NCBI GenBank assembly: GCA_018968865.1
Contig: JAGWZP010000001.1
Span: 1 to 45,447 of the forward strand
Source of the DNA: Patescibacteria group bacterium
GTDB taxonomy: Bacteria; Patescibacteria; Paceibacteria; UBA9973; UBA2103
Direction: 5' to 3'
Length of the DNA stretch: 45,447 nt
The notes under the pieces are model-generated. The model saw only the letters and a list, made by a program, of their open reading frames with translations. It was not told the origin of the DNA and ran no database searches. Shown here one piece after another: positions 18,147 through 24,663 of the stretch. A program made the position numbers and the translations under genes. Within the stretch, counting starts at the first letter, position 1, and every line of letters starts with the position of its first letter.

Positions 18147-18215
18147 AACTATAGTTTCGGCTTGCGTCCAGCCGTGGGGCGGATGCATGGTCTTTCACAC
18201 AAGGAGGAAATAAAG
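18127..18215 (+). promoter_or_regulatory. Promoter and leader of the first small Cys gene
   Basis: TTGATT (18127-18132), a 17-base spacer and TATAGT (18150-18155). A leader of about 54 bases contains GCGTCCAGCC and GGTCTTTCACACAA, then the Shine-Dalgarno AAGGAGG before the ATG at 18216. The leader resembles that at 18572-18640. Confidence 0.7.
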
Positions 18216-18482
18216 ATGCCAACGATAAGCGTAGTACGCGGTACTCTGCTGGATGTCCGGAGGGCTGAAATGGCCAGCCTTTGCACCGACGGCACGATGG
18301 CGGCGAGTGCACGGGAACTGGAAAAGGCGGATTTCTGCTGTTGCATCATTGAAGGCAGGCCTTGCATCCATGCGAACAAGATTCACAAGAGTCTCGACCC
18401 GAGCGCCGCGGCTCTCGATTGCAAACAGTATCGCCGAGCAGTTACGATAATCGAAGCAATGAGCTGTACCAACCAGGCGTAA
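18216..18482 (+). CDS. Small cysteine-containing protein, unknown function
   Basis: 88 residues, no recognised family. It has six cysteines, three of them in a row (FCCCIIEGRPC), and no signal peptide or membrane segment. The run of cysteines suggests metal binding or a lipidation-like role, but this is guesswork. The start is chosen by a strong AAGGAGG about 8 bases upstream, unlike the leaderless genes around it. It has its own promoter within the rnhB 3' end and its own terminator at 18500-18532, so it is a single-gene unit. Confidence 0.6.
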   Translation: MPTISVVRGTLLDVRRAEMASLCTDGTMAASARELEKADFCCCIIEGRPCIHANKIHKSLDPSAAALDCKQYRRAVTIIEAMSCTNQA

Positions 18483-18499
18483 GCCTCCCCACATACATA

Positions 18500-18532
18500 A
18501 AGCGCTGTCTAGGAGGACGGCGCTTTTGATTC
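18500..18532 (+). terminator. Intrinsic terminator of the first small Cys gene
   Basis: AAAGCGCTGTC pairs with GACGGCGCTTT (one G-T pair), loop TAGGAG, followed by T-rich TTTTGATT. It is similar in stem and loop to the terminator at 18914. Confidence 0.85.
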
Positions 18533-18542
18533 CCCCAATCGT

Positions 18543-18640
18543 TTGATTTTATGCCGCGATAGGACTATACTATGCGTTTGTGTCCAGCCATTGGAGGATG
18601 GGCACTAAACCTGAAGGTCTTTCAAACAAAAGGGAATGCG
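18543..18640 (+). promoter_or_regulatory. Promoter and leader of the second small Cys gene
   Basis: TTGATT (18543-18548), a 17-base spacer and TATACT (18566-18571). The leader of about 63 bases shares GTGTCCAGCC and GGTCTTTCAAACAA with the leader at 18162-18215 and ends in AAAAGGGA before the ATG at 18641. Confidence 0.7.
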
Positions 18641-18898
18641 ATGCGTCCGAAATCTGTATTAGCCGTCGATAAGCACGTAGCAGCTCTAGAGGGAACCGGG
18701 TTCGAAAAATGTGCAACGTGCCCCGGCTCCGGAGGGAAGGTTGTAAACGGATGTATGTATTGTTCTCGCGCCGGTGCAAAACCGGTATTGATAACGGTCG
18801 TACAGGCCCAGTGTTGCAATGGCATCAAGCCGCCCCCCTATCACACTCAGAAAAAGCCCGGACGCAAGCGCGTCCAAAATCGTCAAGTTTCAGTCTGA
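18641..18898 (+). CDS. Small zinc-ribbon-like protein, unknown function
   Basis: 85 residues from the ATG at 18641, picked because AAAAGGG lies 6 bases upstream; a frame-open ATG at 18572 abuts the -10 box and cannot be in the mRNA. Two close cysteine pairs, CATC and CMYC, are separated by 13 residues, as in a zinc ribbon, followed by CC and a basic tail (KKPGRKRVQNR). It may bind nucleic acid. No family is recognised. It has its own promoter and terminator and sits in tandem with the previous Cys gene. Confidence 0.6.
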   Translation: MRPKSVLAVDKHVAALEGTGFEKCATCPGSGGKVVNGCMYCSRAGAKPVLITVVQAQCCNGIKPPPYHTQKKPGRKRVQNRQVSV

Positions 18899-18913
18899 AT
18901 CCCAAAACATTCC

Positions 18914-18950
18914 AAGGCGCCATTCGGAGGATGGCGCTTTTTGATTTTTT
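18914..18950 (+). terminator. Intrinsic terminator of the second small Cys gene
   Basis: AAGGCGCCAT pairs with ATGGCGCTTT (one G-T pair), loop TCGGAGG, followed by TTGATTTTTT. The T-run contains the TTGATT -35 of rpmF. Confidence 0.88.
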
Positions 18951-18969
18951 ATACGCGTCGTGATAAGGT
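18941..18969 (+). promoter_or_regulatory. Promoter of rpmF
   Basis: TTGATT (18941-18946), a 17-base spacer and TAAGGT (18964-18969) preceded by TGA as an extended -10. The ATG follows after 7 bases, so the mRNA is probably leaderless. Confidence 0.6.
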
Positions 18970-18976
18970 AGTCCCT

Positions 18977-19330
18977 ATGTCAATCCGCATGCGCCATACA
19001 AAAGGTCACACCGGCAACCGCCGGTCGCATCATGCGCTCACCGCGACGAAGGTGGTTACCGACAAGGAGAGCGGCAATCTCCGCCTCCCGCACCACCTCG
19101 ACGAGGTGACGGGCATGTACCGCGGCAAGCAGATCGCTCCGCCGAAGGTTGCGCGCGTGCATGAAAAGAAAGTAAAAGGTCCTTCGACGGAACCGCTGGT
19201 CAAGCATACCCACGAGCATGCGGCAGAGGCGCACGCGAACGCCGAAGCGAAAGGTTCGAAGGGCATTGCCGGCAAGGTCGCGACCGGCGGCCGCCCGAAG
19301 GCGCGCAGCGGCTTCGGCGGCGGAGTCTAA
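18977..19330 (+). CDS. rpmF: Ribosomal protein bL32 with C-terminal extension
   Basis: 117 residues. The first about 55 match bL32: [18 protein letters not shown], then a short linker and [19 protein letters not shown], where other bL32 proteins have LPHRVCPNCGYYKGR. All four zinc-binding cysteines of the zinc form are absent. About 60 extra residues follow, rich in Lys, His, Ala and Gly and ending GFGGGV, which are unusual for bL32 (about 57-60 residues). The start at 18977 is set by the promoter spacing. It is assigned to the large ribosomal subunit near the peptidyl transferase region. Confidence 0.8.
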   Translation: MSIRMRHTKGHTGNRRSHHALTATKVVTDKESGNLRLPHHLDEVTGMYRGKQIAPPKVARVHEKKVKGPSTEPLVKHTHEHAAEAHANAEAKGSKGIAGKVATGGRPKARSGFGGGV

Positions 19331-19339
19331 CCAAGCAGA

Positions 19340-19378
19340 ACAAGGTTCAACCTTCGAATTCACAAGGTTGAACCTTGT
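19340..19378 (+). repeat. Palindrome after rpmF
   Basis: Perfect 15-bp arms ACAAGGTTCAACCTT / AAGGTTGAACCTTGT with a 9-base loop. Each arm contains the smaller palindrome AAGGTTnAACCTT, so the unit is also a direct repeat, as in rnhB. Confidence 0.88.
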
Positions 19379-19388
19379 GCTATTTATC

Positions 19389-19420
19389 AACGCGGCCGCG
19401 CTTGCGCGGCCGCGTTGTTT
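19389..19420 (+). terminator. Intrinsic terminator between rpmF and nusB
   Basis: Perfect 12-bp stem AACGCGGCCGCG/CGCGGCCGCGTT with loop CTTG, followed by GTTT. The T-run is short. Confidence 0.7.
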
Positions 19421-19428
19421 GCTATACT
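19420..19428 (+). promoter_or_regulatory. Extended -10 promoter of nusB-Nudix
   Basis: TGCTATACT abuts the preceding terminator. The ATG lies 18 bases downstream, giving a leader of about 12 bases without Shine-Dalgarno. Confidence 0.6.
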
Positions 19429-19446
19429 ACCGGCATAGCTCTTTCC

Positions 19447-20346
19447 ATGGCGAACCGACATCTAGCGCGCTCCGTTGTTCTCCAAACGCTCTTCGAGTGG
19501 GACACAACCGCCGCGTCTCCCAAGGACACACTGGCTATTCTCGCACGCAACATCGCCGAGTTCGGCGGAGATGATGTCGACCAATCGTTCATGGAAAATC
19601 TCCTCAAGGGTGTGCTCGCAAAGAAAGACGACATCGACCTTGTCATCGGGAAGGCGGCGCCCGAGTGGCCCTTGGAGCGCATCGCGCCGGTCGACCGCAA
19701 TATCCTCCGGCTGGGGCTTTACGAGCTCCTGTTCGCCGACCGTTCGCAAGTGCCGGCCAAGGTCGCCATTAATGAGGCGATCGAACTGGCAAAAACCTTC
19801 GGCGGCGAATCAAGCGGCCGCTTCGTGAACGGCGTGTTGGGCGCGGTCTACAAGGAGCTCGGCGAACCGGGGAAGGACGAGCAGGGAGTGAAGAAAGCGA
19901 AGCGCGAAGAATTGCCGCTCGAGAAAATGGGCGGCGCCATCGTGTACGCCAAGCACGACGGGCAGTATTATCTGGCGCTCGTGCACGACGTCTTCGGCCG
20001 CTGGACGCTCTCGAAGGGGCATATTGAGGAGGACGCGACGCTGGAGCAGGGCGTGGCGCGCGTTATCAAAGAAGAGCTCGGCCTCGATGCGAAAGTGGGG
20101 CCCCAGGTCGGCGAGAACGAGTACGTCGCTTCGCATCCGGAGAAAGGGAAGGTGCGCAAGCATGTGTGGTTCTTCCTCGCGACGAGCGACTTCGAACCGC
20201 TGGTACTGAAGAAGAGCGGCGGCCTCGATGATGCGAAATGGTTCCGCCTCCAGGACATCATTGACCTCAATTTCTATGATGATATGCTCCCCATTGTCAC
20301 TGCGGCCGTCCAAAAACTTCTCGACAGTGCGAGCATCCATGCCTGA
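19447..20346 (+). CDS. nusB: NusB fused to a Nudix-like domain
   Basis: 299 residues. Residues 1-138 are NusB, the antitermination factor that binds boxA RNA with S10 (LARSVVLQTLFEWD, ERIAPVDRNILRLGLYELLF, AINEAIELAKTFGGESSGRF, VNGVLG). A charged linker leads to a Nudix fold (about 160-299; MGGAIVYA, WTLSKGHIEE, VWFFLA, WFRLQDI). The Nudix box at 191-213 keeps Arg205 and Glu209-Glu210 but has Ala197 and Val206 where glutamates are expected, so hydrolase activity is doubtful. It could be a binding module. The stop overlaps rnc (8 bases). The fusion links antitermination, RNA processing and a Nudix domain in one operon. Confidence 0.88.
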   Translation: MANRHLARSVVLQTLFEWDTTAASPKDTLAILARNIAEFGGDDVDQSFMENLLKGVLAKKDDIDLVIGKAAPEWPLERIAPVDRNILRLGLYELLFADRSQVPAKVAINEAIELAKTFGGESSGRFVNGVLGAVYKELGEPGKDEQGVKKAKREELPLEKMGGAIVYAKHDGQYYLALVHDVFGRWTLSKGHIEEDATLEQGVARVIKEELGLDAKVGPQVGENEYVASHPEKGKVRKHVWFFLATSDFEPLVLKKSGGLDDAKWFRLQDIIDLNFYDDMLPIVTAAVQKLLDSASIHA

Positions 20347-21028
20347 TTTTTCTACCCTTGCCACCCAGCTCGGCCTCTCATTCAACAATCTCGACTTCCT
20401 TGTCGAGGCACTCACGCACCGCTCCTACTTGAACGAACACCGCGAGTACGCCGGGAGCCATAACGAACGGCTGGAATTCCTCGGCGACGCGGTGCTCGAA
20501 CTTGCCGCGACCGACTTCCTGTTCAAGAAATTTCCGGCAAAGCCCGAAGGCGAGCTCACCGCATACCGCGCGGCGCTCGTGAACACCGTTTCGCTCGCCG
20601 AGAGCGCGCAGGCGCTCGGCATCAATAATTTTCTGCTACTTTCAAAAGGCGAGGCGAAGGACACCGGCCGCGCGCGCGACGTCATCCTCGCGGACGCATT
20701 TGAGGCCATCATCGGCGCGGTGTACCTCGACCAAGGATTCGCCGCCGCTGAGGCATTCATCGCGAAAAACATTTTTAATAAAATCGACAAGGTTATCGCC
20801 AATCGTTCTTACCAAGACGCCAAGAGCCGTTTCCAGGAACTCGCGCAGGAGAAGCGGGGGACGACGCCCGCATACGAGACGCTCTCGGAAGTCGGCCCCG
20901 ACCACGACAAGCGCTTCACCGTTGGCGTGTTCATCGGTGATGAAGAGATCGCGCGCGGAGAAGGGCAGAGCAAGCAGGAAGCCGAGCAGGCCGCCGCCAT
21001 CGCTGGTCTTGACAAAATGGGTTGGTAG
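20339..21028 (+). CDS. rnc: Ribonuclease III
   Basis: 229 residues. The catalytic domain shows HNERLEFLGDAVLELA (signature with the active-site Glu and Asp) and DAFEAIIGAVYLDQG (second acid pair). A C-terminal double-stranded RNA-binding domain follows (about 155-229; DAKSRFQELAQEK, EEIARGEGQSKQEAEQAAA). It cuts double-stranded RNA, including rRNA precursors. The ATG lies inside the 3' end of nusB-Nudix (ATGCCTGA), so translation is coupled. A promoter for the next gene lies across its stop. Confidence 0.95.
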   Translation: MPDFSTLATQLGLSFNNLDFLVEALTHRSYLNEHREYAGSHNERLEFLGDAVLELAATDFLFKKFPAKPEGELTAYRAALVNTVSLAESAQALGINNFLLLSKGEAKDTGRARDVILADAFEAIIGAVYLDQGFAAAEAFIAKNIFNKIDKVIANRSYQDAKSRFQELAQEKRGTTPAYETLSEVGPDHDKRFTVGVFIGDEEIARGEGQSKQEAEQAAAIAGLDKMGW

Positions 21029-21036
21029 TGTAGCAT
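21009..21036 (+). promoter_or_regulatory. Promoter of the 148-residue membrane protein gene
   Basis: TTGACA (21009-21014), a 16-base spacer and TAGCAT (21031-21036) preceded by TG, overlapping the rnc stop. The leader is about 42 bases, GC-rich and foldable, with TTGGAGGAG before the ATG. Confidence 0.6.
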
Positions 21037-21083
21037 TGGGCGCGGGGTCCGCAATTCCGCGGGCCGAGCCCTTTGGAGGAGTC

Positions 21084-21530
21084 ATGCTGAAACTCTGCAA
21101 AGTCAATGCGGCAGTGTTCCTGCCGATGCTGCTTGGATTCTACATAAGCTATGTTTTTTTTGACAAAGGGAATGTGGAAACGGCGAGAGTCGTATGGTCG
21201 ATTGTCGCGGCAGGTATCGCTCTCGCAGCCGGCGTGTTCGCCGCCGCGGGCGCCCGACTAGATGAGAAGATTGATTCGGTCACGATCTCTCTGGTCGCAA
21301 GTGCGTACGCGATGATTGAAATGCCGCGCGACCTTCTCCCCGGTGCGGTGGACAGCAGCGCGCTGGTCATGGCAGTCGTATTCCTGCTTGTGGCCGCAGA
21401 ACGAGAACGGCTTAAAGAAGAATCCATACTCGGCTGCGTCGGCATCTTGATTCCAGGATATGGTGCATTCATCGGTGCGCCGATCCTGTTCTACAAGGGT
21501 CGGCGCCGGCAAAAGATTTCCGCCATGTAG
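21084..21530 (+). CDS. Small multi-pass membrane protein, unknown function
   Basis: 148 residues with four hydrophobic segments (about 8-26, 33-53, 88-104 and 115-135) and short charged loops (AGARLDEKIDS, AERERLKEE, GRRRQK at the C terminus). No family is recognised. The start at 21084 follows a strong TTGGAGGAG, separating it from the long frame open upstream inside rnc. It is a single-gene unit with its own promoter and a UUCG-loop terminator. Base composition is close to its neighbours. Confidence 0.65.
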   Translation: MLKLCKVNAAVFLPMLLGFYISYVFFDKGNVETARVVWSIVAAGIALAAGVFAAAGARLDEKIDSVTISLVASAYAMIEMPRDLLPGAVDSSALVMAVVFLLVAAERERLKEESILGCVGILIPGYGAFIGAPILFYKGRRRQKISAM

Positions 21531-21550
21531 CTCCTCGCGCCCATGCGCAC

Positions 21551-21580
21551 CGCCTCTCTTCGGAGAGGCGTTTTTCTTTT
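21551..21580 (+). terminator. Intrinsic terminator with UUCG loop
   Basis: CGCCTCTC-TTCG-GAGAGGCG followed by TTTTTCTTTT. The end of the T-run is the TG of the smc extended -10. Confidence 0.95.
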
Positions 21581-21588
21581 GGTACAAT
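21580..21588 (+). promoter_or_regulatory. Extended -10 promoter of smc
   Basis: TGGTACAAT ends 9 bases before the smc ATG, with no -35 box. A leaderless mRNA is expected. Confidence 0.68.
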
Positions 21589-21597
21589 ACACAGGTA

Positions 21598-23805
21598 ATG
21601 CTGAAGCGACTGGAAATAGTCGGGTTTAAGTCGTTCGCCAAGAAAACGGTCTTGGACTTTTCGAATGCGACGACCGCCATCGTCGGGCCGAACGGCTCGG
21701 GCAAAAGCAACGTCGCCGAGGCGTTCCGCTTCGCGCTCGGCGAGCAGTCCATGAAGAGCATGCGCGGCAAGCGCGCCGAGGACCTTATCTGGGGCGGCTC
21801 CCACACGACTCCGCGGGCGAATCGTGCATCAGTCGTCATTGTCTTCGATAATTCCCGCCGCCAGTTCAAGATAGATTTCGACGAGGTATCCATCGAGCGC
21901 GCGGTCTTCCGCGACGGCATGAGCGAGTATTCCATCAACGGCTCGCGCGTCCGCCTCCGCGACATCGGAGAACTGCTTGCCAGCGCGAATATCGGCGAAA
22001 CGGGCCACCACATCATCTCTCAAGGCGAGGCGGACCGCATCCTCCTCGCTAGCCCGCGCGACCGGCGCGCGATGCTCGAGGACGCGCTCGGGCTGCAGGC
22101 GTACGAATTCAAGAAGCAGGAGGCGCAGAAGAAGCTCGTCAAGACCGAAGAGAACATCGCTCAGATCAATTCGCTCCGGCGGGAGCTCGCGCCGCACCTG
22201 CGGTTCCTCGAGAATCAGGTGAAGAAGCTCGAACGCGCCGATGCGCTCCGTAGCGAACTCATCGGCCTTGCGCAGACGTATTTCGCCATCGAGGACGCCT
22301 ACCTCGCGCACGAGAAGGTGAGAGTTGCCAAAGAGAAGCGGGACGCGGCGGAACGGCTCGCGACCGTTACCGCCGAATTATCCGGCATCGAAGAGCGCGC
22401 GACGACCGACGCCGAGGGTACGGAACGGCTCACGCTTGTGCGCAAGGCCGAGCGCGAGGCGGAGCGCATCAGCACCGAGCGCGCGACCCTCGCGCGCGGT
22501 ATCGGCCGCGTAGAGGGAGCGCTGACCGCCGCGAAGGAGCGGAGCGAACGGGTCGCACGCGAACCGTATGCGAAGGTGCCGCGCGAAGACCTCTCTGCGC
22601 TCGCGAAAGAAGTCGGGAGGCAAGCAGAGGAAGCGACGACGCCGGAGGCGATGCTTTCTGCGCTCTCTGCGATACGGAAGGCGGTGGAAGCGTTCGCCAG
22701 CCGTTTCAGCGGGCCGACCAGCGACGTGCTCGCCGACGAGGAGCGCTCGGCGTATGCGCTTGAAAATGAGCGGGCAGAACTCCTTGCAAAAGACGCGAAG
22801 CTTTCTGAAGAGCTTGAGAAGGCGAAGTCCGCGCTTGCGCGCTATCGCGAGGCCCTGACCGCGCATGACGAGACGGGCAGGGAATTGCGCCGCCGCATTC
22901 TCGACCTCGCGCAGGCGAAGGCGCGCGAAGAGGGCGCGGTCGCCGCGAACGGCGCGCGCGAGTACGAACTCACGCTCCTTACCGAAGGGCTCGAGCGCGA
23001 TAAGGCCGAGGCGCTTGCGCTCGGCGGCAGCGCGGCCATCTCCTATGCGCCGCTCTCTTCGCCGCCGAGCGAGGAGCGCCGCGTACAGGACGAGCGCAAG
23101 CGCACGCTGGAGCGCACGAAGATACGCCTTGAAGAGGCGGGCGGTACGGGCGAAGAGATACGGCAGGAGCACAAGGAAGTGTCGGAGCGCGAAGCATTCC
23201 TCGCGACCGAGCTTGAGGATCTCGCAAAGTCTTCTGCCGGCCTCAGCGCGCTCATCACCGATTTGGATACGGAACTCGCGAAGCATTTCTCCGACGGGCT
23301 TGCGAAGGTGAACGCCTCGTTCAGCGAATACTTCGCGCTCATGTTCGGCGGCGGCGGCGCGCGCCTCACGCTCGAAGAACCGGAAGAGCCGGACGAGTTA
23401 GATGAAGATGAACAGGCGGAAATTGTCGACGAACCGAAGGAGAAAGAGCGGCCGGGTATTGAGATCGCCGTGAACTTGCCGAAGAAGAAAGTGCGTTCCT
23501 TGATGCAACTCTCGGGCGGGGAGCGGGCGCTGACCAGTATTGCGCTCATCTTCGCGATGAGCCAGGTGAATCCCCCGCCGTTTTTGATACTGGACGAGAC
23601 CGACGCCGCGCTCGACGAGGCGAACAGCCGCCGCTATGGCGACATGGTGGAGAACCTTGCGAAGAAAGCGCAGCTTATCGTCATCACGCACAATCGCGAG
23701 ACCATGAGCCGCACCAACATCCTCTACGGCGTCACCATGGGCCACGACGGTGTTTCCAAATTGCTATCGGTGAAGTTTGAGGAAGCAGTTGCGGTGGCAA
23801 AATAG
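21598..23805 (+). CDS. smc: SMC-family ATPase, short form without a visible hinge
   Basis: 735 residues; ordinary bacterial SMC has about 1170-1190. The N-terminal head has GPNGSGKSN (Walker A, 30-38), and the C-terminal head has LSGGERALTSIALIFA (signature) and FLILDETDAALDEAN (Walker B). Between them are charged helical stretches (about 150-300 and 395-560) with a Pro/Gly-containing break (GPTSDVLADEE). The glycine-rich hinge of SMC is not seen, nor the CxxC hook of Rad50. KSFAKKTVLDF and RDRRAMLEDALGLQAYEFKK are typical of SMC rather than RecN. It likely organises chromosomes, but how it dimerises is open. The start fits the -10 box. Confidence 0.85.
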   Translation: MLKRLEIVGFKSFAKKTVLDFSNATTAIVGPNGSGKSNVAEAFRFALGEQSMKSMRGKRAEDLIWGGSHTTPRANRASVVIVFDNSRRQFKIDFDEVSIERAVFRDGMSEYSINGSRVRLRDIGELLASANIGETGHHIISQGEADRILLASPRDRRAMLEDALGLQAYEFKKQEAQKKLVKTEENIAQINSLRRELAPHLRFLENQVKKLERADALRSELIGLAQTYFAIEDAYLAHEKVRVAKEKRDAAERLATVTAELSGIEERATTDAEGTERLTLVRKAEREAERISTERATLARGIGRVEGALTAAKERSERVAREPYAKVPREDLSALAKEVGRQAEEATTPEAMLSALSAIRKAVEAFASRFSGPTSDVLADEERSAYALENERAELLAKDAKLSEELEKAKSALARYREALTAHDETGRELRRRILDLAQAKAREEGAVAANGAREYELTLLTEGLERDKAEALALGGSAAISYAPLSSPPSEERRVQDERKRTLERTKIRLEEAGGTGEEIRQEHKEVSEREAFLATELEDLAKSSAGLSALITDLDTELAKHFSDGLAKVNASFSEYFALMFGGGGARLTLEEPEEPDELDEDEQAEIVDEPKEKERPGIEIAVNLPKKKVRSLMQLSGGERALTSIALIFAMSQVNPPPFLILDETDAALDEANSRRYGDMVENLAKKAQLIVITHNRETMSRTNILYGVTMGHDGVSKLLSVKFEEAVAVAK

Positions 23806-23819
23806 AGTACTATAGAGAT

Positions 23820-24011
23820 ATGAAGGTTTGGTTGAAGACAAACTGGAGAGAAATTGCCGGCTGGATAGTAATTCTATATCTATTGGCCATTTCCGGCTCT
23901 CTTATAAATGAGAGTCTTCGTTTTGATGGGAGACCTACTTTTGAGACTTTCGAGGTTGCTGGGGTCTTGGCTGTGTTTATCTTGTGCTGGCTTAGACTCA
24001 ATAAGAAGTAA
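23820..24011 (+). CDS. Small two-helix membrane protein
   Basis: 63 residues with two hydrophobic segments (about 12-28 and 45-58) and a basic end (RLNKK). No family is recognised. TACTAT at 23808-23813 ends 6 bases before the ATG, like the other leaderless starts, which supports expression. The gene is AT-richer than smc and lies in the patch with hicBA and gene fragments, so it may have arrived by transfer. Confidence 0.5.
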   Translation: MKVWLKTNWREIAGWIVILYLLAISGSLINESLRFDGRPTFETFEVAGVLAVFILCWLRLNKK

Positions 24012-24018
24012 TCGTTTG

Positions 24019-24027
24019 TGGTATAGT
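24019..24027 (+). promoter_or_regulatory. Extended -10 promoter of hicBA
   Basis: TGGTATAGT ends 6 bases before the hicB ATG; the mRNA is probably leaderless. Confidence 0.68.
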
Positions 24028-24033
24028 AAAAAC

Positions 24034-24246
24034 ATGTATACGGCCATCTACAAAAAAGTCCGTTCTGGCTATGTCGCCTGGCTTGAAGAAATTCCGGGCG
24101 TTTTGACGCAGGGCGCGACACGGGCAGAGGCTCGTACAAATCTCGAGGACGCGCTTCGCGAATTTACCATGGCTCGTCGCAATGCAACGAAACGGGCTTC
24201 TGCACGCGGAGCATCTCTTAGTCGTGAGCGTCTAGCGTTCGTCTAA
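24034..24246 (+). CDS. hicB: HicB-like antitoxin
   Basis: 70 residues of the HicB/UPF0150 fold: an N-terminal strand set (YTAIYKKVRSGYVAWLEEIP), the conserved GVLTQGATRAEARTNLEDALREF and a short basic C-terminal tail. HicB proteins bind and block the HicA mRNA-cutting toxin and often repress their own operon; the C-terminal DNA-binding domain of longer HicB proteins is missing here, so autoregulation is uncertain. hicA follows after 5 bases. The start at 24034 is fixed by the -10 box. Confidence 0.82.
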   Translation: MYTAIYKKVRSGYVAWLEEIPGVLTQGATRAEARTNLEDALREFTMARRNATKRASARGASLSRERLAFV

Positions 24247-24251
24247 TTTTC

Positions 24252-24446
24252 ATGAAGCGTCGTGCGCTTGAACAACACCTACGAAATTGTGGGTGCCGTC
24301 TTGTGCGTGAAGATACAAAACATGGTGTATGGGAGAATCCGAAAAATGGAGCAATGGCAACGGTGCCGCGGCATGCCGATATAGATTCGTATCTTGCCCG
24401 AAAAATCTGCAGGGAGCTCGGAATCGAGTATCCGAGCGGTCGCTAA
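24252..24446 (+). CDS. hicA: HicA-like toxin
   Basis: 64 residues with the small dsRBD-like HicA fold. The N-terminal helix (KRRALEQHLRNCGCRLVRED) is followed by KHGVWENPKNG, where His is the expected catalytic residue, then TVPRHADIDSYLARKICREL. HicA cuts mRNA when free of HicB. The order here is antitoxin first, the reverse of the common hicAB layout. The stop abuts a fragment resembling the end of rnr. Confidence 0.82.
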   Translation: MKRRALEQHLRNCGCRLVREDTKHGVWENPKNGAMATVPRHADIDSYLARKICRELGIEYPSGR

Positions 24447-24494
24447 TTACACCGGCACGAAATCCAATTCTTTTTCGGCGATGCGGGTAGCAGA
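24447..24494 (-). pseudogene. Fragment resembling the 3' end of an rnr gene
   Basis: Read on the minus strand it encodes SATRIAEKELDFVPV and a stop, against TARIAERELDFVPLPS at the end of the intact rnr at 25065. Differences are largely at third codon positions, so this looks like the end of a diverged homologue rather than a fresh copy. Only about 15 codons remain. Confidence 0.65.
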
Positions 24495-24498
24495 GGGA

Positions 24499-24628
24499 CT
24501 ATCCACAATACAATGCGGTCGCACTATATTTTGGATACCGTTCCTCAATGAGAGCCTAAAGCTCTCACGGTGAGGTGCTATCCATAACTTTGTCCTATAG
24601 GCACAAGTCTTGGATACTCTCCTCAATC
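24499..24628. repeat. Two imperfect direct repeats around a small hairpin
   Basis: Units at 24499-24549 and 24578-24627 share CTATCCA, TTGGATAC and CCTCAAT at nearly the same spacing. Each unit also contains the inverted pair TATCCA/TGGATA. Between them is the hairpin TGAGAGC-CTAAA-GCTCTCA (24549-24567). No gene is seen here; an RNA or a mobile-element scar is possible. Confidence 0.6.
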
Positions 24629-24660
24629 AAGTTCGGAAAGCAGTGGCGGTCGCGAAATAG
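24629..24660 (+). pseudogene. Fragment resembling the 3' end of an smc gene
   Basis: AAGTTC, a one-base gap, then codons for KAVAVAK and TAG match the end of smc (AAGTTTGAGG, AVAVAK, TAG at 23775-23805), with changes mainly at third positions. It is the counterpart of the rnr fragment 135 bases upstream. Confidence 0.6.
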
Positions 24661-24663
24661 TGC

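Noticed and set aside
18572..18640. Upstream ATG extending the second small Cys gene
   Set aside because: The ATG abuts the -10 box, so it would not be in the transcript; the later ATG has an SD.
24447..24663. A functional small protein gene in the repeat region
   Set aside because: No frame has a start signal, and the two recognisable pieces match only the ends of rnr and smc.
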